The position numbers and the translations under genes were made by a program. DNA of 64,000 nucleotides from DATGFB01 sp032160545 (GTDB lineage Bacteria > Actinomycetota > Actinomycetes > Mycobacteriales > Jatrophihabitantaceae): the NCBI GenBank assembly GCA_032160545.1, contig JAVHVN010000072.1:1-64000 (forward strand), written 5' to 3'. The notes beneath the pieces are model-generated. The model was not told where the DNA came from and searched no databases. It saw nothing but the letters and a program-made list of their open reading frames with translations. Shown in pieces: positions 50,308-58,979 of the stretch (position 1 is the first letter of the stretch; the number at the start of each line of letters is the position of its first letter).

Positions 50308-51351
50308 GTGGTCAACGTCGACATCGCCGCACTTCGCAGCATCGAGCGCGAGAAGGAGATCCCGTTCGACGCCCTCATCGACGCCCTCGAGACGGCGCTG
50401 CTGACCGCGTACCGGCACACCCCGCACTCGATGCCGCACGCGCGCGTCGTCGTCGATCGCAAGAGCGGCGAGGTGACGGTCTGGGCCCAGGACCTCGGGC
50501 CCGACGGCGAGCTCGTGGAGGAGTACGACGACACCCCGACCGACTTCGGCCGGGTCGCGGCGATGACGGCCCGCCAGGTGATCCTGCAGCGGTTGCGGGA
50601 CGCCGAGCACGACCAGACCTACGGCGAGTACTTCGGCCGCGAGGGTGACATCGTCACCGGCGTGATGCAGGCCGATGCGCAGGCCGCACAGCGTGGGGTC
50701 GTCCTGATCGACATCGGCAAGGTCGAGGCGGTCCTGCCGCACTCCGAGCAGGTGCCGGGTGAGCAGTACACGCACGGGTCCCGTATCCGGGCCTACGTCA
50801 TCGGTGTCTCGCGCGGCATGCGGGGCCCCCAGGTCACGGTCAGCCGCTCCCATCCCAACCTGGTCCGTAAGCTATTCGCCCTCGAGGTGCCCGAGATCGC
50901 CGACGGCAGCGTCGAGATCGTCGGCGTGGCGCGCGAGGCCGGACACCGAAGCAAGATCGCCGTGCGCAGCACCGTGCCGGGTCTCAACGCCAAGGGGGCC
51001 TGCATCGGGCCGATGGGGCAGCGGGTCCGCAACGTCGTCGCCGAACTGCACGGAGAGAAGATCGACATCATCGACTGGGCCGAGGACCCGGCCACCTACG
51101 TGGGCAATGCGCTGTCGCCGGCGCACGCCGTCGAGTCGCACGTCGTCGACCCGACGACCCAGGCGGTGCGGGTGGTCGTGCCCGATTTCCAGCTCTCGCT
51201 GGCGATCGGCCGCGAGGGCCAGAACGCCCGGCTGGCGGCCCGGCTGACCGGCTGGCGCATCGACATCCACAGCGACGCCGAGGGCACCGACGACGCCGGG
51301 GACGGCGACACTCCCGAGCGCGGGGAGACGCCGTCCCGCGCCGAGGAGTAG
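50308..51351 (+). CDS. nusA: Transcription termination/antitermination factor NusA
   Basis: 347 residues from GTG 50308. NusA N-terminal domain (EREKEIPFDALIDALETALL), S1 domain (about 125-200, VTGVMQADAQAAQRGVVLID, LPHSEQVPGEQY), KH1 and KH2 domains (GPMGQRVRNVVAELHGEKID, LAIGREGQNARLAARLTGWR). An acidic tail ends the protein. Operon order rimP-nusA-ylxR-infB is conserved. Confidence 0.98.
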   Translation: MVNVDIAALRSIEREKEIPFDALIDALETALLTAYRHTPHSMPHARVVVDRKSGEVTVWAQDLGPDGELVEEYDDTPTDFGRVAAMTARQVILQRLRDAEHDQTYGEYFGREGDIVTGVMQADAQAAQRGVVLIDIGKVEAVLPHSEQVPGEQYTHGSRIRAYVIGVSRGMRGPQVTVSRSHPNLVRKLFALEVPEIADGSVEIVGVAREAGHRSKIAVRSTVPGLNAKGACIGPMGQRVRNVVAELHGEKIDIIDWAEDPATYVGNALSPAHAVESHVVDPTTQAVRVVVPDFQLSLAIGREGQNARLAARLTGWRIDIHSDAEGTDDAGDGDTPERGETPSRAEE

Positions 51352-51407
51352 ACTTGGTCACGGCCGCACGCACGTCGACGGCGTCCGAATCAGATCAGAC
51401 CGGCTCA

Positions 51408-51737
51408 ATGGGGAATCAGAACGCCCAGCGGCCGATCCGAACCTGCATCGGGTGCCGTGAACGGGCTCCGGCCGCCGAGTTGCTCCGCGTCGTCGTGGCG
51501 CCGGATGCGGCCGGTATCGCACCGGGGGACCCCCTGGGTGCCGTGCCCGTCGTGCCCGACCCGCGGCATCGGGCGCCCGGTCGAGGTGCCTGGCTGCACC
51601 CCGACTTCGGGTGTGTCGAGTTCGCGCAGCGGCGCCGGGCGTTCGCTCGGGCCCTCAGGGTGCCCGGTCCGATCGATCCGGCGGCGGTGTTCGAGCATCT
51701 TGAAGCACTGCACCAGCCACCAGCGGCCCCCCGCTAG
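51408..51737 (+). CDS. ylxR: YlxR (RnpM) RNA-binding protein
   Basis: 109 residues from ATG 51408; the frame extends upstream to TTG 51354 but that part is not conserved. DUF448 signature RTCIGCRERAPAAELLRVVV and PGRGAWLHPD, followed by the FARALR helix. YlxR modulates RNase P or binds nucleoid in characterised bacteria. It precedes infB. Confidence 0.9.
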   Translation: MGNQNAQRPIRTCIGCRERAPAAELLRVVVAPDAAGIAPGDPLGAVPVVPDPRHRAPGRGAWLHPDFGCVEFAQRRRAFARALRVPGPIDPAAVFEHLEALHQPPAAPR

Positions 51738-51843
51738 GAGATGAAGTACCCATGGGCACTCGATGAAGCGCAAGCAATGAGCATGTCCACCGTCTAACCG
51801 GGGTCGAGCGGGAACCGCCGCTTGACCCTTTCGAAGGAGTCAC
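51738..51843 (+). promoter_or_regulatory. infB leader with a short upstream ORF
   Basis: 106 bases between ylxR and infB. ATG 51741 opens a 19-codon frame, MKYPWALDEAQAMSMSTV then TAA at 51795-51797, and GATGA(A/G) motifs recur in it, as in the infB leader of other actinobacteria (from memory). AAGGAG precedes the infB GTG. The short ORF may only be an artefact of repeated ATGA motifs; translational control of IF-2 is a hypothesis. Confidence 0.4.
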
Positions 51844-54684
51844 GTGGCAGGCAAGGCCCGCGTGTCCGCGCTCGCGAAAGAGCTCGGACTCACCAGCAAG
51901 GAAGTTCTCGCAAAGCTCACCGAAATGGGTGAGTACGTGAAGTCGGCGTCCTCCACCGTCGAGGCGCCCGTCGCCCGCCGGTTGCGCGAGGCGTTCCCGG
52001 ATGCCGGTGGCGCTGACGGCGCCGCCGCGGCTAACGGCACAGCTGCGCCCGCTCCGGCGAAGAAGGCTCCGGCCAAGAAGGCCGCGGCGGCTGCCGCCGC
52101 CCCCGTGGTCGAGGCGCCGATCGCGCCGGTGGTGCCGGCCGCCGAGCCGGTCGTGGCCGCGCCCGAGGCGCCTGTCGTTGCTGCGCCGGTCGTTCCGCAG
52201 GCCCCCGTCGGCCCGGCGGCGAGTGCGCCGGCCGCCCCCGATGCTCCGGCCGGGATCCCGGCGCCTGCTGCGCCTGCGCCCGGCCCACGGCCCGGCCCCC
52301 GCATCGCGAACAACCCCTTCGGCGTCGGCGGCAGCACCGCTGCGCCCCGTCCGGTCCCCCCGCGCCCGGCCGGCGCGCCTGGCATGCCGCCGCGTCCTGG
52401 CATGCCGCCGCGTCCTGGCGGCGCTGCCCCGGGCGGTCCGCGTCCCAATCCCGGCATGATGCCGCCGCGCCCGAACCAGGGCATGCTCCCCGGCCGCACT
52501 GGCCGTCCCGGCCCGGGTGGTCCGGGCGGTCCCGGCGGGCGTCCCGGCTTCGGCTCGCGCCCCGGCGCCCCCGGCGCCGGTCGTCCGGCCGGCCCGGGTG
52601 GTCCCGGTGGTGGCGGCAACTATCGCGGCGGCGGCGGCGGCGGCGGCGCCCCTGGTGGCGGCGGCGCCCCCGGTGGCGGCGGCCCGTACCGCGGCGGCCC
52701 GAGTGGTGGCCGTCCTGGTGGTCCCGGTGGCCGCGGTCGTGGCGCCGGCACCGCCGGTGCGTTCGGCCGGCAGGGTGGCCGTCCCACGCGTGGGCGCAAG
52801 AGCAAGAAGCAGCGGCGCCAGGAGTTCGACAACATGTCCGCGCCCTCGATCGGTGGCGTGCAGGTTCCTCGCGGCAACGGCGAGATCCTCCGCCTGCCGC
52901 GTGGCGCCTCGCTGTCTGACTTCGCCGAGCGAATCAATGCCGAGCCGGCATCGCTGGTCACCGTGCTGTTCCACCTCGGTGAGATGGTCACCGCGACCCA
53001 GTCGGTCAACGAGGACACCCTGCAGCTGCTCGGTGCCGAGTTGAACTACCAGGTCCAGGTCGTCAGCCCCGAGGACGAGGACCGCGAGCTGCTCGAGTCG
53101 TTCGACCTCACCTTCGGCGAGGACGAGGGCGAGGACGAGAACCTCGTCGCGCGTCCGCCGGTCGTGACCGTCATGGGTCACGTCGACCACGGTAAGACCC
53201 GGCTGCTCGACGCGATCCGCAAGACCAACGTCATGGGCGACGAGGCCGGTGGCATCACCCAGCACATCGGTGCCTACCAGGTGCACGTCGAGCATGACGG
53301 CCACGACCGCGCGATCACCTTCATCGACACCCCCGGTCACGAGGCGTTCACCGCCATGCGTGCCCGTGGTGCGGCGACCACCGACATCGTCGTGCTGGTC
53401 GTCGCTGCCGACGACGGTGTGATGCCCCAGACCATCGAGGCGCTCAACCACGCCCAGGCGGCGGAGGTCCCCATCGTGGTGGCCGTGAACAAGATCGACA
53501 AGGAGGACGCCAACCCGGCGAAGGTGCGCCAGCAGCTCACCGAGTACGGGCTGGTGGCCGAGGAGTACGGCGGCGACACGCTGTTCGTCGACGTGTCGGC
53601 ACGGTCGAACCTCAACATCGACGGTCTGCTCGAGGGCATCCTGCTCACCGCCGACGCCGCACTCGACCTGCGGGCCAACCCCGACCAGGACGCGCAGGGC
53701 ATCGTCATCGAGGCCCGGCTCGACCGCGGTCGCGGTCCGGTCGCCTCCCTGCTCGTGCAGCGCGGCACGCTGAACATCGGCGACTCGGTCGTAGCCGGCG
53801 ACGCGTTCGGCCGAGTCCGGGCGATGCTGGACGAGAACGGGGACAACGTCGACATCGCCGGGCCGTCGCGCCCGGTGCAGGTGCTTGGCCTCACGTCCGT
53901 TCCCGGTGCCGGCGACTCGTTCCTCGTCGTCGAGGAGGACCGCATCGCGCGGCAGATCGCCGATCGGCGTTCGGCTCGAGAGCGCAACGCACAGCTCGCG
54001 TCCTCGCGCCGCCGCATCTCCCTCGACGACCTCGACAAGGCTCTCGCCGCCGGCGAGGTCCAGGACCTCAACCTGATCATCAAGGGTGACGTGTCCGGTT
54101 CTGTCGAGGCGCTCGAGGACGCACTGGTCAACATCGACATCGGTGACGACAAGGACGAGGTGTCGCTGCGGGTGATCGGCCGCGGCGTCGGTGCGATCAC
54201 CGAGAACGACATCAACCTGGCGATCGCCTCGAATGCGGTGGTCATCGGCTTCAACGTCCGGCCCGAGGGCAAGGCGCGCGAGGCGGCCGACCGCGAGGGT
54301 GTCGACATCCGGTACTACACGGTGATCTACCAGGCCATCGACGAGATCGAGGCTGCGCTCAAGGGCATGCTCAAGCCCGAGTACGAAGAGGTGCAGCTCG
54401 GGACCGCCGAGGTCCGCGAGGTGTTCCGGGTGCCGCGAATCGGCAACATCGCCGGTTCGCTCGTCCGCAGCGGGACCATCCGGCGCAACAGCAAGGCGCG
54501 CCTGGTCCGCGACGGCACGGTCGTTGCCGACAACCTCACCGTCGAGTCGCTCAAGCGGTTCAAGGACGACGCGACCGAGGTGCGTGACGGTTTCGAGTGC
54601 GGTATCGGTCTGGGGTCGTACAACGACATCAAGATCGACGACGTGATCGAGACCTTCGAGCTGCGCGAGAAGCCGCGGGTCTGA
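51844..54684 (+). CDS. infB: Translation initiation factor IF-2
   Basis: 946 residues from GTG 51844. IF2-N domain RVSALAKELGLTSKEVLAKL, then an Ala/Pro-rich and Gly/Pro/Arg-rich low-complexity linker of about 270 residues, a second IF2-N-like region, the G domain (GHVDHGKT, DTPGH, NKID), and domains II-IV. It delivers fMet-tRNA to the 30S subunit. The Gly-rich linker (about 185-315) is typical of actinobacteria and has short DNA repeats. Confidence 0.98.
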   Translation: MAGKARVSALAKELGLTSKEVLAKLTEMGEYVKSASSTVEAPVARRLREAFPDAGGADGAAAANGTAAPAPAKKAPAKKAAAAAAAPVVEAPIAPVVPAAEPVVAAPEAPVVAAPVVPQAPVGPAASAPAAPDAPAGIPAPAAPAPGPRPGPRIANNPFGVGGSTAAPRPVPPRPAGAPGMPPRPGMPPRPGGAAPGGPRPNPGMMPPRPNQGMLPGRTGRPGPGGPGGPGGRPGFGSRPGAPGAGRPAGPGGPGGGGNYRGGGGGGGAPGGGGAPGGGGPYRGGPSGGRPGGPGGRGRGAGTAGAFGRQGGRPTRGRKSKKQRRQEFDNMSAPSIGGVQVPRGNGEILRLPRGASLSDFAERINAEPASLVTVLFHLGEMVTATQSVNEDTLQLLGAELNYQVQVVSPEDEDRELLESFDLTFGEDEGEDENLVARPPVVTVMGHVDHGKTRLLDAIRKTNVMGDEAGGITQHIGAYQVHVEHDGHDRAITFIDTPGHEAFTAMRARGAATTDIVVLVVAADDGVMPQTIEALNHAQAAEVPIVVAVNKIDKEDANPAKVRQQLTEYGLVAEEYGGDTLFVDVSARSNLNIDGLLEGILLTADAALDLRANPDQDAQGIVIEARLDRGRGPVASLLVQRGTLNIGDSVVAGDAFGRVRAMLDENGDNVDIAGPSRPVQVLGLTSVPGAGDSFLVVEEDRIARQIADRRSARERNAQLASSRRRISLDDLDKALAAGEVQDLNLIIKGDVSGSVEALEDALVNIDIGDDKDEVSLRVIGRGVGAITENDINLAIASNAVVIGFNVRPEGKAREAADREGVDIRYYTVIYQAIDEIEAALKGMLKPEYEEVQLGTAEVREVFRVPRIGNIAGSLVRSGTIRRNSKARLVRDGTVVADNLTVESLKRFKDDATEVRDGFECGIGLGSYNDIKIDDVIETFELREKPRV

Positions 54685-54703
54685 GCCGAGCGGGAGGTCG
54701 GCC

Positions 54704-55009
54704 GTGGTGATCGGATCGCTCACGGTCGACCTGCTTCTGGGCGACGTGCACTCGCTCAAGGGCAAGCGCTCGGTCGTGCGTCCGCTCGTCGCCGACCTGC
54801 GTCGGCGCTTCGAGGTGGCGGCGGCCGAGACCGGCGCCCTCGACCTGCATCGCCGGGCCGAGGTGTCGGTGGCGGTCGTGTCGTCCACCCACGCCCACGC
54901 CGTGGCGGTGCTCGATGAGTGCGAGCGGTTCGTGGCCGGGCGACCCGAGGTGGAGCTGCTGGCGGCGCGCACCCGGGTGCTAGACGACGACGATCTCGAC
55001 GAGGAGTAG
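54704..55009 (+). CDS. ylxP: DUF503 (YlxP-like) protein
   Basis: 101 residues from GTG 54704. The DUF503 pattern is complete: LTVDLLLGDVHSLKGKRSVV, RPLVADLRRRF and VSVAVVSSTHAHAVAVLDEC. Its partner genes infB and rbfA suggest a ribosome-related function, but none is proven. It begins 19 bases after infB. Confidence 0.9.
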   Translation: MVIGSLTVDLLLGDVHSLKGKRSVVRPLVADLRRRFEVAAAETGALDLHRRAEVSVAVVSSTHAHAVAVLDECERFVAGRPEVELLAARTRVLDDDDLDEE

Positions 55010-55048
55010 GAAGAGTCTTATGTCCGAGCGACATCTTGTGGAGCGAGC

Positions 55049-55492
55049 ATGAGCGATGCGGGACGAGCCCGGCGGCTTGCCGGGCGGATCAAGCAGATCG
55101 TGGCCACCGGCATCGAGATGCAGATCAAGGATCCGCGGCTCGGCATGGTGACGATCACCGATGTCCGGGTGACCGGCGACCTGCACGATGCGACGATCTT
55201 CTACACGGTGCTGGGTGACGAGAACGCGCGCCAGGCATCGGCGATGGCACTCGAATCTGCCAAGGGCGTGCTGCGCAGTGAGGTGGGGCGCCAGACCGGT
55301 GTGCGATTCACGCCGACGCTGAGCTTTCAGCTCGACGCGGTACCGGAGACGGCGCAGCAGATCCAGGAGCTGCTCGCCGTGGCGGCTGCGGCCGATGCCG
55401 AACTCGAGGCCGCGCGTCGGGGTGCGCGGCCGGCCGGCGACCCGGACCCGTACCGCAAACCGCGCGTCGACGACGACGTCGACGACGACTGA
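55049..55492 (+). CDS. rbfA: Ribosome-binding factor A
   Basis: 147 residues. KH-like fold with RLAGRIKQIVATGIEMQIKD, PRLGMVTITDVRVTGDLHDA, and RSEVGRQTGVRFTPTLSFQL. It helps 16S rRNA 5' end processing. A charged tail follows. The next gene is a MATE transporter 15 bases later; the DHH-type nrnA gene often found here is missing. Confidence 0.96.
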   Translation: MSDAGRARRLAGRIKQIVATGIEMQIKDPRLGMVTITDVRVTGDLHDATIFYTVLGDENARQASAMALESAKGVLRSEVGRQTGVRFTPTLSFQLDAVPETAQQIQELLAVAAAADAELEAARRGARPAGDPDPYRKPRVDDDVDDD

Positions 55493-55507
55493 CCGCTCGA
55501 ACGGTCC

Positions 55508-56824
55508 ATGACCAGCACGCTCGACGGCACCGGGGCGACCCGCCGCCTACTCACGCTCACGGTGTCGGCCTTCGTTGTCCTCGCCGCCGAGCCGCTCTAC
55601 CTGCTCGTCGACACCGCGGTGGTCGGCCATCTCGGCGCGACACCGCTTGCCGGTCTTGGTATCGGCGGTGCGGTGATGGCCGTGCTGACCGTCGTCGGCA
55701 CCTTCGTCGAGTACGGGACGACCGGGCGCGCCGCGCGCTGGTTCGGCGCCGGTCGTGCAGACGCGGCGCTGAACGAGGGCGTCCAGGCCTCCTGGATCGC
55801 GGTCCTGGTCGGGGTCGCGATGGTTGTCATCGGGGAGGCATTCGCCGGCCCGCTGACTTCCCTGCTCGCCGGCGGCCCAGGTGCGACCCAGCACGCTGCC
55901 GAGTCCTGGTTCCGGATCGCGGTCCTAGGCCTGCCCGGGGTGCTGCTCGTCCTGGCCGGCAACGGCTGGATGCGCGGCGTCCAGCGCACCCGCGAGCCGG
56001 TCGTGATCGTGCTCGCGGCCAACGCCGTGTCGGCGCTCGCCTCGCCGCTGCTCGTCTACCCCGCGGGCCTCGGGCTCGAGGGCTCGGCCGTCGCGAACGT
56101 CGCGGCCCAGGTGCTCGGTGCCGCCCTGTTCGTGCGCGCCCTGCGCCGATCGGCGACGTCGCTGCGTCCCGACCGCACGATCATGCGCGCGCAGCTCGGC
56201 GTAGGTCGCGACCTCATCGTGCGTGCGGCCGCGTTCCAGATCGCGTTCCTCTCCGCGGCCGGCGTCGCGGCCCGCATGGGGACCGCCGAGATCGCCGCAC
56301 ACCAGATCGGCCTGCAGCTGTGGGAGTTCACGGCGTTGCTGCTCGACTCCGTCGCCATCGCGGCCCAGTCACTCGTCGGCGCGGCGCTCGGCGGCTCCGA
56401 CGTGATTGCCGCGCGCCGGCTTGCGTGGCAGGTGGCGCGCTGGGGGCTGGCCGCAGGCGTCTTGTTCGGCCTGGCGTATGCCGCGGTGTGGGCGGTGCTG
56501 CCGCGTGCGTTCACCTCCTCGGACGCGGTGGTGCACCAGGCGCACGTGCTGTGGCCGTGGTTCGTCGGCATGCTGCCCGCGGCGGGCATCGTGTTCGCCC
56601 TCGACGGCGTGCTGATCGGGGCCGGTGACGTCGCCTTCCTGCGCACGATCACCCTCATTGCCGCGGTGGGTGCGTTCGCGCCGCTGTGCTGGCTTGCGCT
56701 GCGGCTGCACTGGGGACTGGGCGGCGTGTGGGCCGGCCTCACCGCGTTCATCCTGGTGCGCTTGGTGGGGATGCTTTTGCGCACCCGCAGCGGGGCATGG
56801 GCCGTCGCAGGGGTGCAGCGGTGA
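55508..56824 (+). CDS. MATE-family (DinF-like) efflux transporter
   Basis: 438 residues with about 12 membrane segments. LVDTAVVGHLGATPLAGLGI and EYGTTGRAARWFGAGRADAA are MATE/DinF blocks. It probably exports cationic drugs using Na+ or H+. Located between rbfA and truB, as in other actinobacteria. Its stop overlaps the truB start. Confidence 0.92.
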   Translation: MTSTLDGTGATRRLLTLTVSAFVVLAAEPLYLLVDTAVVGHLGATPLAGLGIGGAVMAVLTVVGTFVEYGTTGRAARWFGAGRADAALNEGVQASWIAVLVGVAMVVIGEAFAGPLTSLLAGGPGATQHAAESWFRIAVLGLPGVLLVLAGNGWMRGVQRTREPVVIVLAANAVSALASPLLVYPAGLGLEGSAVANVAAQVLGAALFVRALRRSATSLRPDRTIMRAQLGVGRDLIVRAAAFQIAFLSAAGVAARMGTAEIAAHQIGLQLWEFTALLLDSVAIAAQSLVGAALGGSDVIAARRLAWQVARWGLAAGVLFGLAYAAVWAVLPRAFTSSDAVVHQAHVLWPWFVGMLPAAGIVFALDGVLIGAGDVAFLRTITLIAAVGAFAPLCWLALRLHWGLGGVWAGLTAFILVRLVGMLLRTRSGAWAVAGVQR

Positions 56825-57702
56825 GCGACGGGCTGGTGATCGTCGACAAGCCGGCCGGCTGGACGTCCCACGACGTGGTGGCCCGGATGCGCCGGCTGGC
56901 CGGTACGCGGCGGGTCGGGCACGCGGGGACGCTCGACCCGATGGCCACCGGTGTCCTCGTGCTGGGCGTGGCCAAGGCCACCCGCTTGCTGCACCACCTC
57001 GTGCTGACCGACAAGAGCTATACGGCCACGATCCGGCTCGGTCAGGCCACGGTGACCGACGACCGCGAGAGCGACGTCGTGTCATCGGCGTCCGCCGCCG
57101 TTCTCGACGACGGCACGGTGACGGCCGCAATGGAACAGCTCACCGGAGCGGTGCTGCAGGTGCCCAGCGCAGTGTCGGCGATCAAGGTGCACGGCGAACG
57201 TGCCTACAAACGGGTTCGCGAGGGTGCGGAAGTCGAACTCGCCGCCCGGCCGGTGACGGTGTCGCGATTCGAGGCGGTTGGGCTCGACCGGCCGTCGGAC
57301 GAGCTGCTCGACGTACAGGTCGAGGTGGAGTGCTCCTCGGGCACCTACGTCCGCGCGCTGGCCCGCGACCTCGGTGCCGCGCTAGGCGTGGGTGGGCATC
57401 TGACCGCGTTGCGGCGTACCAGGGTCGGGCCGTTCACGCTCGCGGCAGCTGTCAGCCTGGACGAGCTGGCGGCTCTGGGCGACCCGGTGACGCTGCCGCT
57501 GGCCGAGGCGGTTCGCGCGGCCATGCCCGTGCGCGACCTCACCGAGGCGCAGGCGCGCGCCCTCTCGTACGGCCAGGCGATCGACGCCGCCGGCCTCACC
57601 GGGACCTACGGTGGGCTGGCGCCCGATGGCACGGTTGCCGCCCTGCTCGTCGAGGAGCTGGACCAGGCGCGGCCGGTGCTCGTCTTCGCTGCCGCCGGCT
57701 GA
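56821..57702 (+). CDS. truB: tRNA pseudouridine synthase B (Psi55)
   Basis: 293 residues from GTG 56821 (GTGA overlap with the MATE stop). Catalytic Asp39 in GHAGTLDPMATGVL; IVDKPAGWTSHDVV, KSYTATIRLGQAT, QVPSAVSAIKVHGERAY and SSGTYVRALARDLG are present. A C-terminal extension after the core is a PUA-like domain. Its stop codon sits in a 15-nt palindrome shared with the convergent oxidase. Confidence 0.97.
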   Translation: MSDGLVIVDKPAGWTSHDVVARMRRLAGTRRVGHAGTLDPMATGVLVLGVAKATRLLHHLVLTDKSYTATIRLGQATVTDDRESDVVSSASAAVLDDGTVTAAMEQLTGAVLQVPSAVSAIKVHGERAYKRVREGAEVELAARPVTVSRFEAVGLDRPSDELLDVQVEVECSSGTYVRALARDLGAALGVGGHLTALRRTRVGPFTLAAAVSLDELAALGDPVTLPLAEAVRAAMPVRDLTEAQARALSYGQAIDAAGLTGTYGGLAPDGTVAALLVEELDQARPVLVFAAAG

Positions 57703-57713
57703 CCCTGGGTCAG
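57699..57713. terminator. Palindrome containing both stop codons (possible bidirectional terminator)
   Basis: CTGACCC-T-GGGTCAG forms a perfect 7-bp inverted repeat with a 1-nt centre at the truB/FAD oxidase junction. No T-tract follows on either side, so termination is only a possibility. Confidence 0.35.
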
Positions 57714-58924
57714 TAGAGCAGACCCGGGTTGAGGATGCCGAGGGGGTCCAGCGCCCGTTTCATGCCCCGATCTGTGTCGGCGCCTGCCCTGCCGATCGCG
57801 ACCGAGGACCATGGCCTGCGCAATTCCGCGGCCGGGGGAATGCCGGTTACCTCGGATGTCAGTGTCGCGCCGAGGTCGACGATCTCGGCTCCAAGGCGCG
57901 TCGCACTGGCGGTGCCGGATGGGCCACCGCCGCGCGACTCGGTCGGCTCGCCGAACTTCCCGAGCGGTGTCACGTGCACGCGTCCGTGGGAGACGCAGGC
58001 CACGACGGCCAACCGGATCAGCTCTCGACGCTCGATCCGTTCGATCCCGGCAAGCAACTCCGCGAGCCGGCTTACCGGGACTGCGGTCGTCACAGTGCCC
58101 GTGCCGCCGCCCCGCGACCCCGACAACGCTCTCGACCTGCGGTCCGGTGTGTACGGGGCGACACTGCCTGCGCCGTACGCGGTGCAGAGGTCGGAGAAGC
58201 TGCTGCCGGCGGGCTCGACCTCGTCAAGGTGGCCGAGCAGGTGCCAGCTACCCGCCGGGCCGGACAGCCGTCGACCGCTTTCGCCGACTTCGAGGGCCGC
58301 ATTGTTGAGCAGCTGCAGGCGCCGGATCGGCAGGGTGGCCACGCCATGGAACCCGGCCGACGCCGCAGCCGCCGACGTGGAGAAGCTCGCGCGGAATCCC
58401 TGGCCGGCTTCCGGCCGGCGGATGAGCCGCAACGTCACCTCGGTGATGACGCCGAGCATCCCGTCCGAGCCCGTGAACAGCCGGCACAGCGACATGTCCC
58501 CTTCGGCTGCGGGGCCACTGATCCGCATCGCGGTTCCGTCCGCGAGGACGACCCGCATGCCGACGACGAATTCGGCCACGGTGGCGCACGTTGCTGACGA
58601 CGCGGCTTCGGCCGCGGTTGCGACTGCGCCGCCGACCGTGCTCGCCGCGCTGGGGGACCCGAGGGGCAGCGACAGGCCATGATCGATCGCCGCCTGCTCG
58701 ACGGCGTCCAGCTTCGCGCCGGCGCCGGCCGTCACCTGAGCCCCGTCCGCGTCAATCCGAATTGCGCGCATGGCCGTGGTCGACAGGACCAACCCGCCTC
58801 GCACATCAAGGTGTGGCCGCCCCCGCGAGCCGCCGCCGCGAATGGAGACCGAGACCCGATTCGCGTGCGCCCGCCTCAACGCGGCTTGGACCTCGACGGT
58901 GTTCTGTGGCCGGACGGTACGCAT
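57710..58924 (-). CDS. FAD-linked oxidase (FAD_binding_4, GlcD/VAO type)
   Basis: 404 residues. N-terminal FAD_binding_4 domain: SIRGGGSRGRPHLDVRGGLV, GLSLPLGSPSAASTVGGAVA and GMLGVITEVTLRLIRRPEAG. C-terminal cap ends DPLGILNPGLLY, the usual VAO/GlcD finish. Unlike most relatives the first glycine-rich loop is slightly altered and the protein is shorter, without an Fe-S domain. Substrate unknown. It lies 55 bases downstream of the AfsR-like regulator gene, in an insert between truB and ribF. Confidence 0.85.
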   Translation of the reverse strand: MRTVRPQNTVEVQAALRRAHANRVSVSIRGGGSRGRPHLDVRGGLVLSTTAMRAIRIDADGAQVTAGAGAKLDAVEQAAIDHGLSLPLGSPSAASTVGGAVATAAEAASSATCATVAEFVVGMRVVLADGTAMRISGPAAEGDMSLCRLFTGSDGMLGVITEVTLRLIRRPEAGQGFRASFSTSAAAASAGFHGVATLPIRRLQLLNNAALEVGESGRRLSGPAGSWHLLGHLDEVEPAGSSFSDLCTAYGAGSVAPYTPDRRSRALSGSRGGGTGTVTTAVPVSRLAELLAGIERIERRELIRLAVVACVSHGRVHVTPLGKFGEPTESRGGGPSGTASATRLGAEIVDLGATLTSEVTGIPPAAELRRPWSSVAIGRAGADTDRGMKRALDPLGILNPGLLY

Positions 58925-58979
58925 GTGCCTCCCTCAACGTGTGTGATAAGTGTGTGGCACGGCACTTAACGCGGACTTG

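Noticed and set aside
52360..52760. Repetitive GC-rich DNA resembling a minisatellite or CRISPR-like repeats
   Set aside because: These are Gly/Pro/Arg codons of the IF-2 linker; spacing and sequence are irregular, with no spacers.
51655..54972. 1105-codon open frame antisense to infB
   Set aside because: Shadow of the GC-rich third positions of infB; product is low-complexity Arg/Gly/Ala/Thr and has no family features.
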